A DNA stretch of 21,733 nucleotides, from the NCBI GenBank assembly GCA_043777755.1, contig JAYWHK010000232.1, positions 1 through 21,733 of the forward strand, written 5' to 3'. The translations under genes were made by a program, and so were the position numbers. This DNA is from CANHEE01 sp043777755. GTDB taxonomy: Bacteria; Bacteroidota; Bacteroidia; Chitinophagales; Saprospiraceae. Below are positions 7,445 through 14,214 of the stretch, one piece after another. Numbering within the stretch: position 1 is the stretch's first letter; every line of letters begins with the position of its first letter. The notes under the pieces are model-generated. The model was not told where the DNA came from, ran no database searches, and was given only the letters and a program-made list of their open reading frames with translations.

Positions 7445-8812
7445 ATGTTTTACTTCATACAAGTCACTTTATGCTGGGCGGTCTTTTACGCCATATATTG
7501 GCTGATGTATCGCCAAGAAACGTTTTTTGTAGCGAATCGCTTGTATTTGTTGCTTACATTACTTTTGGGTTTGTTGCTACCTTTGGATTTTTCAAAATTA
7601 CTATTTTTAAAAAGTACAAGTAACAATGAATACATAACAATCTATTTACAGGAACTAACAATCGGTTCTGAACAATTTGAAAATACAGCCAAACAATTTT
7701 CATTGTCATATCAGCACATTATCTATGCTGTTTATGGTATAGGCGTTTTGTTTTTTGCAATTCGATTTTTAATTGGTTTGATAAAAATTTATACTATAAA
7801 AGGAAACAGCCAAATAACACAACAAAAAGGTTATTTTTTAGCCAAAACAAAAGAAATTCACTTGCCATTTTCATTTTGGAACACTATTTATTGGTCGGAA
7901 GAAGTCGAAAATGATGCGCTCATATTACGCCACGAAGTAGCGCATATACGACAGCGACATTCTATCGATGTATTGTTTGTAGAGTTGCTTTCTATTGTTT
8001 TTTGGTGTAGTCCTTTGGTTTATTGTTACAAAAAATCACTTCGAGCGGTGCATGAATATTTGGCAGATGCTGCTGCAACACAAGCATACTCGAAACAAGA
8101 ATATGGCACCATGCTAATCCGTCAGTTGCAATCCGGAATGCAACCGACAATCGCAAATTCATTTATTTCTTCACAAATTAAACAACGTTTTGCTATGATG
8201 CTAAAATCGTCTTCTCCACGTGCCGCTTACATAAAATACATTGTTTGCGCACCACTTATTTTTATGTTATCAGTGCTTTTGCACCAAGAAAGTCTGAAAG
8301 CACAAGAGGTTTTTACAGATGAAAATGGGCTAAAAACAATCAAATATACAGATTTCAACATTGTTGAAAGTATAGACACAATTGCTCGATTTGACCCCGC
8401 AACACTCAAAGAAAGTATTAATTTTAACAAAAGAACGGATACTGTTTATCAAAAACTCGAAATCCCAGCAGAGTTTGTAGGCGGACAAGCCGAACTAATA
8501 AAATACCTTGGCAGTGAGGTAAAATATCCGAAAGAAGCAAGAGAAAAAAAACAAGAAGGACGCTCAGTAGTTCAGTTTGTCGTTAGTAAAACGGGTTTCG
8601 TAGAATCTATAAAAGTTAGAAAATCAAGTGGTTTTTCTCTTTTAGACGAAGAAGCTAAAAGGATTATTCTGACGATGAACAAAGGTTTTTACGCTGATTT
8701 AAATGATTTGAAAGGTTTTTCGCCAAAATCACTTTGGAAGCCTGGTTCGAAAGATGGAAAAACAGTAGCTTGTTATTTTACTTTGCCAATTGGTTTCAAA
8801 TTAGAAAAGTAA
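7445..8812 (+). CDS. BlaR1/MecR1-like M56 membrane peptidase with TonB C-terminal domain
   Basis: 455-aa membrane protein. Hydrophobic segments near 1-20, 33-50, 91-115, 178-195 and 261-281 frame a zinc metallopeptidase core with HEVAH at 163-167 and the likely third ligand E204 (VHEYLAD). In the M56 family this domain cuts the BlaI-type repressor. The C-terminal part (about 341-455) is not a penicillin-binding sensor as in BlaR1. It is a TonB C-terminal-like domain (GGQAELIKYL, YPKEAREKKQEG, VVSKTGFVESIKVRKSSG). That arrangement is common in Bacteroidota and implies a different signal, perhaps from the envelope. It follows the blaI-like gene by 13 bases in one operon and ends at a strong terminator. 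Confidence 0.92.
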   Translation: MFYFIQVTLCWAVFYAIYWLMYRQETFFVANRLYLLLTLLLGLLLPLDFSKLLFLKSTSNNEYITIYLQELTIGSEQFENTAKQFSLSYQHIIYAVYGIGVLFFAIRFLIGLIKIYTIKGNSQITQQKGYFLAKTKEIHLPFSFWNTIYWSEEVENDALILRHEVAHIRQRHSIDVLFVELLSIVFWCSPLVYCYKKSLRAVHEYLADAAATQAYSKQEYGTMLIRQLQSGMQPTIANSFISSQIKQRFAMMLKSSSPRAAYIKYIVCAPLIFMLSVLLHQESLKAQEVFTDENGLKTIKYTDFNIVESIDTIARFDPATLKESINFNKRTDTVYQKLEIPAEFVGGQAELIKYLGSEVKYPKEAREKKQEGRSVVQFVVSKTGFVESIKVRKSSGFSLLDEEAKRIILTMNKGFYADLNDLKGFSPKSLWKPGSKDGKTVACYFTLPIGFKLEK

Positions 8813-8843
8813 ATTAAAGTAAATTAAAATAGCGATGAAAAAC

Positions 8844-8878
8844 AAAGGTGTGGCATTCAAAAATGTTGCACCTTTTTT
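8844..8878 (+). terminator. Rho-independent terminator of the blaI-blaR-like operon
   Basis: A 14-bp RNA stem, AAAGGTGTGGCATT (8844-8857) against AATGTTGCACCTTT (8862-8875), with a CAAA loop and three G-U pairs, followed by a T run. It lies about 30 bases past the M56 gene stop. Confidence 0.88.
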
Positions 8879-8904
8879 ATTTTCAAAGTTTTGTCGAAAA
8901 TATT

Positions 8905-8936
8905 TTTGTATATACAAACTTATTTTGTAGTTTTGC
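8905..8936 (+). promoter_or_regulatory. Promoter of the AP2-domain gene
   Basis: -33 TTTG at 8905-8908, a 19-bp spacer and -7 TAGTTTTGC at 8928-8936: a full match to the Bacteroidota promoter. It gives a leader of about 80 bases before the GTG start at 9021. Confidence 0.72.
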
Positions 8937-9020
8937 TTCATAATTCTTTTCAAATTGCGCTTCCACACCACCTAAAAGGCTTTTTTTTAAAATTTTTATA
9001 AAAAAAAGGACAACAAACAA

Positions 9021-9602
9021 GTGTTATACAAAATCAAACTAAAAAACATTGACGAACACGTAAAAGTGGACGATTTCGTGTACGATTACTTCATTAACGA
9101 CCCCTATTTCAAAGGATTGGATTTTATCAACAACATCAGGAAACACTCCACGGGCTGTGCAGTATTCCAAAAATCTTGGCCCAAAGCCATGGGTGGTTAT
9201 AAAGTCGAAACCATCTATCTCCACAAATACATTGCAGACAAATGGCTTGCCCATAAGAAAACAGACGAAGCCAACCTCGTAGGTGCTATCAATAATGACA
9301 AGCTCGACTGCCGTGTTGAAAATCTTATGTTCCGCAGCAAGGCAATTATGAGCCGTCAGCGCAAATCTCGAAGTGCTACTGGATTCAATGGCGTAAGTAA
9401 AGACGGCAATAAGTTCAGGGCAATCATTGCAGTGGATAGAAAACACATTCACATCGGTATGTTTGACACGCCCGAAGAAGCGGCTTTGGCATACAATAAA
9501 AAATCAATCGAGCTTTTTGGTGACGACGCTAAAGTGAACATTGTAAAGCGTCAGCCCGTCAAAATCAAAAAAGAAGATGCTATGAAATTGAAAACAAGCT
9601 AA
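9021..9602 (+). CDS. AP2-domain DNA-binding protein with HNH-like region
   Basis: 193-aa soluble protein. The middle (about 75-110) resembles the HNH fold of phage and homing endonucleases: an IYLHKYIADKWL stretch, then INNDKLDCRVENL. The usual catalytic histidine before the (D/N)xxxxD part is not visible. The C-terminal part (about 118-175) is an AP2/ERF DNA-binding domain, with FNGVSKDGNKFRAII, HIGMFDTPEEAALAYNKKSIELFG and KVNI. The start is GTG at 9021, with AAAGGA 11 bases upstream and no in-frame ATG nearby. It has its own promoter and lies 132 bases before accD on the same strand. It could be a relic of a homing endonuclease or a DNA-binding regulator. The AP2 call is firm; catalytic activity is doubtful. 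Confidence 0.82.
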   Translation: MLYKIKLKNIDEHVKVDDFVYDYFINDPYFKGLDFINNIRKHSTGCAVFQKSWPKAMGGYKVETIYLHKYIADKWLAHKKTDEANLVGAINNDKLDCRVENLMFRSKAIMSRQRKSRSATGFNGVSKDGNKFRAIIAVDRKHIHIGMFDTPEEAALAYNKKSIELFGDDAKVNIVKRQPVKIKKEDAMKLKTS

Positions 9603-9707
9603 AATAAAGAAGTTATAAAACATCGAAAAATAATGCTTTATGAAAAGCAAATAAAGAATTTTTTAATTTAGCACCTTTTATATTAGAACAATTATTCAAT
9701 TTTGTAT

Positions 9708-9715
9708 TACCTTTG
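9708..9715 (+). promoter_or_regulatory. Likely -7 box of accD
   Basis: TACCTTTG matches TAnnTTTG and lies 20 bases before the accD ATG. No clean -33 TTG was found at the expected distance. Confidence 0.5.
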
Positions 9716-9734
9716 ACAAATTTTTCGATAAAAT

Positions 9735-10595
9735 ATGAGTTGGTTCAAACGATTAAAAGAAGGTATTCAAACGGCTACAAAATTTAAGTTGGAAACACCC
9801 GACGGGATTTGGTACAGCTGTAAAAAATGTAAACATACCAGTACGACAAAAGAAGTAAAAATAAACTTCTACAAATGTCCCAATTGTGATTATCACATCA
9901 GAATTGGTTCAGATGACTATTTTCATATTATTTTTGATAATGACGAGTTTGAAGAATTGTTCTCAGAAATTGTTTCTAAGGATATTTTAGGATTTGTGGA
10001 TTTGAAGCCATATCCTGAACGCCTGCAAGATGCTTACAAAACGACCAAACTCAAAGATGCCATTTCTGTTGCCGCAGGCAACGTAGGTGGCAGACCATTG
10101 GTGATTGCTTGTATGGATTTCAAATTCATCGGTGGTTCGATGGGTTCTGTGGTTGGTGAAAAAATCTCTCGTGGCATTGATTTTGCCATTGAACACAAAG
10201 CAGGTTTTATGATTGTGTCTAAGTCAGGTGGCGCACGTATGATGGAAGCGGCATTCTCATTGATGCAAATGGCAAAAACTTCTGCGAAATTAACCCTTTT
10301 GGCAAAAGCACAATTGCCTTATTTTTCGCTTTGTACCGACCCGACAACAGGCGGCGTTACAGCATCTTATGCGATGTTGGGTGATGTAAATATGGCAGAA
10401 CCAGGTGCATTGATTGGTTTCGCAGGACCTCGTGTTATCAAAGAAACCATCAAAAAAGACCTTCCTGAAGGATTCCAAACATCAGAATTTTTATTTGAAA
10501 AAGGCTTTTTGGATTTAATTGTTGATAGAAAAAATTTAAAACCTACGTTGGTCACTTTGCTGACAATGTTTCATCAGAGAACAAAAAAAGTATGA
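9735..10595 (+). CDS. accD: Acetyl-CoA carboxylase carboxyltransferase subunit beta
   Basis: 286 aa, the usual length. AccD pairs with AccA to move the carboxyl group from biotin on AccB to acetyl-CoA, giving malonyl-CoA for fatty acid synthesis in the cytoplasm. An N-terminal four-Cys zinc ribbon is intact (C29, C32, C48, C51: YSCKKC and YKCPNC). The crotonase-fold core follows, with FIGGSMGSVVGEKI, SKSGGARMMEAAFSLMQM, DPTTGGVTASYAMLGD and EPGALIGFAGPRV. ATG 9735 gives the expected N-terminus MSWFKR. accA is not adjacent, which is common in this phylum. The upstream AP2 gene is on the same strand but 132 bases away, so co-transcription is uncertain. Confidence 0.97.
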   Translation: MSWFKRLKEGIQTATKFKLETPDGIWYSCKKCKHTSTTKEVKINFYKCPNCDYHIRIGSDDYFHIIFDNDEFEELFSEIVSKDILGFVDLKPYPERLQDAYKTTKLKDAISVAAGNVGGRPLVIACMDFKFIGGSMGSVVGEKISRGIDFAIEHKAGFMIVSKSGGARMMEAAFSLMQMAKTSAKLTLLAKAQLPYFSLCTDPTTGGVTASYAMLGDVNMAEPGALIGFAGPRVIKETIKKDLPEGFQTSEFLFEKGFLDLIVDRKNLKPTLVTLLTMFHQRTKKV

Positions 10596-10707
10596 TTCTA
10601 TAAATTTTGATTATTTTTTTAGAATGTATTTGAACAAAATAAAATTTGCAACGTTACTTTATCTTTAAAAGAATAAATACATTTTAACATACAAATTAAA
10701 ATTACAG

Positions 10708-10929
10708 ATGATAAACTTATTTAGAGATAATATCGAAAAAAACGCTTTTGGAGTTTGCCAGTACCTTGGAGAAAAAATGGGTATAGCCGCTTCCCGAGTG
10801 CGCATGTATTTCATTTATGTGAGCTTCCTTACCTTAGGCTCACCAGCTTTATTGTACCTCATCGTTGCTTTTTGGCTTAACATCAAACAGTATATTTTGC
10901 AAAAAAGAAATACGATTTGGGAACGTTAG
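10708..10929 (+). CDS. Small PspC-domain membrane protein
   Basis: 73-aa protein matching the PspC domain: an N-terminal segment (NAFGVCQYLGEKMGIAASRVRMYFIYVSFLTLG) followed by one hydrophobic membrane helix (about 38-60, ending LYLIVAFWLNI). PspC proteins sense envelope stress at the inner membrane in enterobacteria. In Bacteroidota many short PspC-like proteins have no assigned role. It lies 112 bases after accD and may be transcribed with it or from a weak TATCTTTA box at 10660-10667. A strong terminator follows at 10976-11014. The domain call is good; the function is open. Confidence 0.82.
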   Translation: MINLFRDNIEKNAFGVCQYLGEKMGIAASRVRMYFIYVSFLTLGSPALLYLIVAFWLNIKQYILQKRNTIWER

Positions 10930-10975
10930 AAAATGATGAAACAAAGGATACAAGAGTTTGATTATGGGATATTTA

Positions 10976-11014
10976 AAAAATGGCTTTGTCAATAGAATTG
11001 ACAAAGCCATTTTT
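10976..11014 (+). terminator. Rho-independent terminator after the PspC gene
   Basis: Perfect 18-bp arms at 10976-10993 and 10997-11014 (core TGGCTTTGTCAAT / ATTGACAAAGCCA) with a 3-base loop, flanked by A and T runs. It lies about 45 bases past the PspC stop and between convergent genes, so it may also serve the minus-strand lipoprotein gene that ends at 11119. Confidence 0.9.
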
Positions 11015-11118
11015 AATATTTAATACATTGTTTATAATCATTGTATTGTTTTAGTTTTCAATTAGTTAGAACCATTGCAAACAATAACAAACATTAAATA
11101 ACTAAAAAACAATATACA

Positions 11119-12003
11119 TTACTTCACTTTCACAAACTTTCCATCTTTGTCAAAGAGTAATTTTACTTTTTTTCCTGCTGTAGTTGTGATGCTCACTTCA
11201 TAGCTCCCGTCGGGGCGAAGAGCTGCTTTTGTAATCGTTGCACCAGCATAATTTGTGCTGATATAATCTGTAATTGCAGTAGCCAAAGTGCTAATATCTA
11301 CGATAACGCCACCTTTAACACCGATTTTTACAAAAACACCTTTCGCATCAAAATACAATTTTACAGTTGTACCATCTGCTTTTTTTACTGTAACATCGTA
11401 ATAACCGTTTGCTTCAGTATGTGCATTCAAAATAGTTGCACCAGCATAATTCGTTGATAAATAAGTAGTTATCGCTGCTGGTAAATCACTGATAGCGACA
11501 ATTTTTGAACTGTCTTTGACTCCGCCGTGATTACCGTGATTACCATGTGTTTTGCCACTTATTTCTTTTACAAAAAGACCTGCGACATCAAAAAGTAGGG
11601 CAACATCTGTTCCATCAGCCTTTGTAACAAAAACAACAATATTTCCACTTGCGTCCGCAAATGCTTTGTTGAGCGTAGCTCCAACGTAATTGGTAGCGAT
11701 GTAAGTTTTAATAGTTTGAGTGAGAGAGTCAAGGGCAATTTGTTTCTTTTTCTTACCTTTTTTGTCAAAACCATCGCCTTTTTTACCACCACCACGAGAA
11801 TCATCATCTCCAATTGGGTTTGTTACGAAATAATCTACCGTTTCGAGGTAAGTAATAACCAAGTCTGCGTCAGCATTTTCGCTCAATTGGTCAATAGCAC
11901 TTATTTCAGTGCTTGTTAATGTGTCTAATGCATCTTCTTTAGCGCATGAGAATAAGGTTGTCAAAGCTACAAGAGCTGACATGAAAAACATCATCTTCTT
12001 CAT
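11119..12003 (-). CDS. Lipoprotein with three PepSY-like repeats
   Basis: 294-aa predicted lipoprotein: a signal peptide with lipobox LFSC (Cys about 20). After an acidic stretch come three PepSY-like (BLIP-like) repeats of about 55 aa at roughly 90-150, 170-225 and 235-294. Each carries I..Y(I/L)(A/S)TNY.GAT and a strand pair ending (L/Y)FD..G.FVK. Between them are unusual linkers: a very basic Gly/Lys stretch (RGGGKKGDGFDKKGKKKK) and a His/Gly/Asn stretch (THGNHGNHGG). PepSY-like proteins of this group are common in Bacteroidota and sit in the periplasm or on the surface; their role is mostly unknown, and inhibitor or metal-linked functions have been proposed. It is a single-gene unit with its own promoter. 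Confidence 0.88.
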   Translation of the reverse strand: MKKMMFFMSALVALTTLFSCAKEDALDTLTSTEISAIDQLSENADADLVITYLETVDYFVTNPIGDDDSRGGGKKGDGFDKKGKKKKQIALDSLTQTIKTYIATNYVGATLNKAFADASGNIVVFVTKADGTDVALLFDVAGLFVKEISGKTHGNHGNHGGVKDSSKIVAISDLPAAITTYLSTNYAGATILNAHTEANGYYDVTVKKADGTTVKLYFDAKGVFVKIGVKGGVIVDISTLATAITDYISTNYAGATITKAALRPDGSYEVSITTTAGKKVKLLFDKDGKFVKVK

Positions 12004-12040
12004 AATAAATGGATTTTTTCAACTTAAAAGCCTCCCTAAA

Positions 12041-12057
12041 TCCCTCCTGAGGAGGGA
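12041..12057 (-). other. GC-rich hairpin at the predicted 5' end of the lipoprotein mRNA
   Basis: TCCCTCC-TGA-GGAGGGA is a perfect 7-bp stem with a 3-base loop in very AT-rich surroundings. It starts four bases past the -7 box (12061-12069), so the minus-strand transcript would begin in or next to this stem. A related CCTCCC block lies at 12031-12036. It may protect the mRNA 5' end or be a copy of a dispersed repeat. Confidence 0.5.
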
Positions 12058-12060
12058 CTT

Positions 12061-12069
12061 GCAAACGTA
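12061..12069 (-). promoter_or_regulatory. -7 promoter box of the lipoprotein gene
   Basis: Minus-strand TACGTTTGC is an exact TAnnTTTGC match, 57 bases before ATG 12003. No clear -33 TTG at 19-21 bp is seen. Confidence 0.65.
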
Positions 12070-12594
12070 GTATTGCAAGTATTGGGTAAACATAAGTAAT
12101 TAAATAAATTTTAATAAATTAACTAAATGGTTTAAAAAATGTAGATTCTGACCATAAAATAACTGTATTTCCAAGGGCAATTGGAAACGATTTTGAAAAA
12201 TTTTTGTAACTGAAAAGTTGTATTTTTTTTAGACTTTAAAAAAGTCAGAAAGTTTAATTGTTTAACATAAAGAAACTGAAACAATTAAAAAGGTTGTATG
12301 TATTTTAAAATATTTTATTAAATTCATAAAATATATTACCTAAAACGCTTTTTTATTTTTAATATTGTAATAAAACTATTATTTAATTATAAAAATGATA
12401 ATTACTATCTGTTTTATGCTTCTGTATATAAATACAAGGAATACTGAAAAAAGGTTGCTTCGTGGTTGCAATTATTTTCAAAAAGATTGAATTTATTTTT
12501 TTTAATAAAATTAAAATGTTGATAATGAGGTATTTGGAATGTTTTTTTATTTTTTATAAAAGTATAAAAAATAAAAAAAATTTATAAAAAAACC

Positions 12595-12603
12595 TATTTT
12601 TGC
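12595..12603 (+). promoter_or_regulatory. -7 promoter box of the ATPase-TOPRIM cassette
   Basis: TATTTTTGC is an exact TAnnTTTGC match, 13 bases before ATG 12617, which predicts a very short leader of roughly 10 bases. No -33 TTG is present in the A/T tract upstream. Confidence 0.65.
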
Positions 12604-12616
12604 AAAAAATATAATT

Positions 12617-13720
12617 ATGCAAAATAAAGTTACAACACTTGAAATCAAGAATTTTAAATCCATCAAGCACTTACAGATGAATTGTAAGCGGCTGAATGTA
12701 TTTATTGGAGAGCCAAATGTTGGAAAATCTAATATTTTGGAAGCTTTAGGCTTGTTTAGTGCAGATTTTAGTACAAGAGAAGATAAATTCTTGTCAGAAT
12801 TTGTGCGTTATGAGCAATTTAGTAATTTATTTTATGACGATGATTTGCAATTAGTCGTAGAAGTCAACGTGGAACAAAATGGGCATCAACTGAGTGCTAT
12901 ATTGAAACATCAGCTCAATAATCTTGATCATACTGATTTTTTAATCGGACTTCGTACAACAGTTGATGAATTTATGACTACTCCATACAATAGCAGAGGT
13001 GATGCTTTTCATCTTTCCGAAGATTTGCTTGCAAAGCAAAACTTATCGTTACCGTTTTTTTATAAGGCTTTAAATTCAAGTGGAAAAGATATAGGTGTTG
13101 GATACGCTTTATCATCTAAAAGTCCGACCATTTATAAATATGACTTTTCAAAAATAAGTTTTTCAGAATCAAAGTTTCAAAAATTCTTAATGCCGCCCAA
13201 TGGAAGCAACCTTTTTCATTTTGTAAGCTACAATTCCAATTTAAAAAAGGAGATTACAGGTATTTTCGCACAGCGAGGTTTAGATGTTGTTTTTTCAAAA
13301 ACAGAAAATACAATAGAATTGCAAAAAAAAGATGCTGATAATTTTATTTATAATTATCCTTTTTCTTCAACCGCTGATACTTTTCAACGTTTGGTTTTTT
13401 ATTTGGCAGTCATTGAGAGTAATAAGAATTCTGTTTTAATTTTGGAAGAGCCAGAGGTTCATTCATTTCCTCCATATACAACTATGCTGGCAGAGAGAAT
13501 TTTAGAAGACATTGATAATCAGTATTTTATAGCAACACACAGTCCATATTTATTAGGAAAACTGGTAGAAAAAGCAGACTTTGATGAACTGAACATTTGT
13601 ATCGCTTACTATGAAAATTATGAAACAAAAGTGAAAATTCTCAACGAAAAAGAATTGCAAGAGGTCGTCGATTACAGCACTGATTTATTTTTTAACCTTT
13701 CAAAATTTACTTCAAAATAA
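12617..13720 (+). CDS. AAA15/AAA21-type ATPase of a two-gene cassette
   Basis: 367-aa soluble ABC/SMC-like ATPase of the kind found in OLD, RloA, AbiLi and PARIS AriA. It opens with the typical TTLEIKNFKSIKHL strand. Walker A is GEPNVGKSN (31-39). A signature-like SSTADTFQRL lies about 245-255, Walker B is VLILEEPEVH (273-282) and the H-loop is IATHSP (305-310). There is no long coiled coil and no nuclease domain attached, so it is shorter than OLD and most RloA proteins. The stop overlaps the next gene's ATG by one base (TAATG), so the two are translationally coupled. It probably senses or regulates and activates the small partner. The ATPase call is sure; the defence role is inferred from the architecture. 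Confidence 0.9.
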   Translation: MQNKVTTLEIKNFKSIKHLQMNCKRLNVFIGEPNVGKSNILEALGLFSADFSTREDKFLSEFVRYEQFSNLFYDDDLQLVVEVNVEQNGHQLSAILKHQLNNLDHTDFLIGLRTTVDEFMTTPYNSRGDAFHLSEDLLAKQNLSLPFFYKALNSSGKDIGVGYALSSKSPTIYKYDFSKISFSESKFQKFLMPPNGSNLFHFVSYNSNLKKEITGIFAQRGLDVVFSKTENTIELQKKDADNFIYNYPFSSTADTFQRLVFYLAVIESNKNSVLILEEPEVHSFPPYTTMLAERILEDIDNQYFIATHSPYLLGKLVEKADFDELNICIAYYENYETKVKILNEKELQEVVDYSTDLFFNLSKFTSK

Positions 13721-14214
13721 TGCAAATTAGGGTTATTTCTGAGTGTTATGTAGATACTGCGTTGGCGAGATTTTTTACGGGTGATATGGATTTGGTTGAT
13801 CATCAATCAGGTATTGGCAACGTTGGCAATGCAATGAAAAATGCTCTTGTCAAAGACGATGAAATTTTGATTGGCTGGATTGACAATGATAGGGTTAAAC
13901 ATAGCTACTTTGCTGATTTTCAAGACGTTTTAGATGAAAATAATGTAGTGATTAAAATGCTTCCGAGTAGAAATCAATACTTAATAATGATTCAACCTGC
14001 GGCTGAAAAATTTTTATTGTCAGCAGCAAAAGAACTATTGATTGATTTTAAACTTTTTCAGATTCCAAGTGACTTGAAGGCGTTTTCAAGGTTCACTAAA
14101 AATCCAAACATTGAACAAAATACTGATTTTCAACGTTTTATACGATATTTAGCAGAAGGAAAGGCTGCATCTTTTGAAACTTTAAGTACATTTTTTAAAA
14201 GATTTTCCGTTTAA
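13720..14214 (+). CDS. Small TOPRIM-like protein, partner of the ATPase
   Basis: 164-aa soluble protein. The N-terminal half fits a minimal TOPRIM fold: strand IRVISE with E8 followed by D12 (SECYVDTAL), a helix, and later strand ILIGWIDND with D55 and D57. An E plus DxD is the metal-binding set of TOPRIM nucleases and primases such as OLD, RloB and the AriB/DUF4435 proteins of PARIS. Another strand (VVIKMLPSRNQYLIMI) and a helical C-terminal part follow. It is much shorter than AriB. It overlaps the ATPase stop by one base, and its own stop shares the palindrome TTAA (14211-14214) with the convergent regulator gene. No exact family is recognised. It is probably the effector nuclease of the pair; activity is inferred. 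Confidence 0.75.
   Translation: MQIRVISECYVDTALARFFTGDMDLVDHQSGIGNVGNAMKNALVKDDEILIGWIDNDRVKHSYFADFQDVLDENNVVIKMLPSRNQYLIMIQPAAEKFLLSAAKELLIDFKLFQIPSDLKAFSRFTKNPNIEQNTDFQRFIRYLAEGKAASFETLSTFFKRFSV

Larger units (their letters stand above)
12004..12616. other. Very AT-rich intergenic region before the ATPase-TOPRIM cassette
   Basis: 613 bases between divergent genes. The left end holds the lipoprotein promoter and leader hairpin; the right end holds the cassette's -7 box. The middle (about 12100-12590) is almost all A and T with long homopolymer runs. It has a small hairpin GACTTT/AAAGTC at 12232-12246 and no coding frame. It is visibly more AT-rich than its surroundings, as often seen next to acquired genes. 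Confidence 0.6.

Noticed and set aside
9039..9452. 137-codon antisense frame inside the AP2-domain gene
   Set aside because: Shadow frame of a gene with clear domain motifs; no promoter or domain of its own.
11568..11919. Overlapping frames on both strands inside the lipoprotein gene
   Set aside because: They arise from the repetitive Lys/Gly-rich coding sequence and show no domain.
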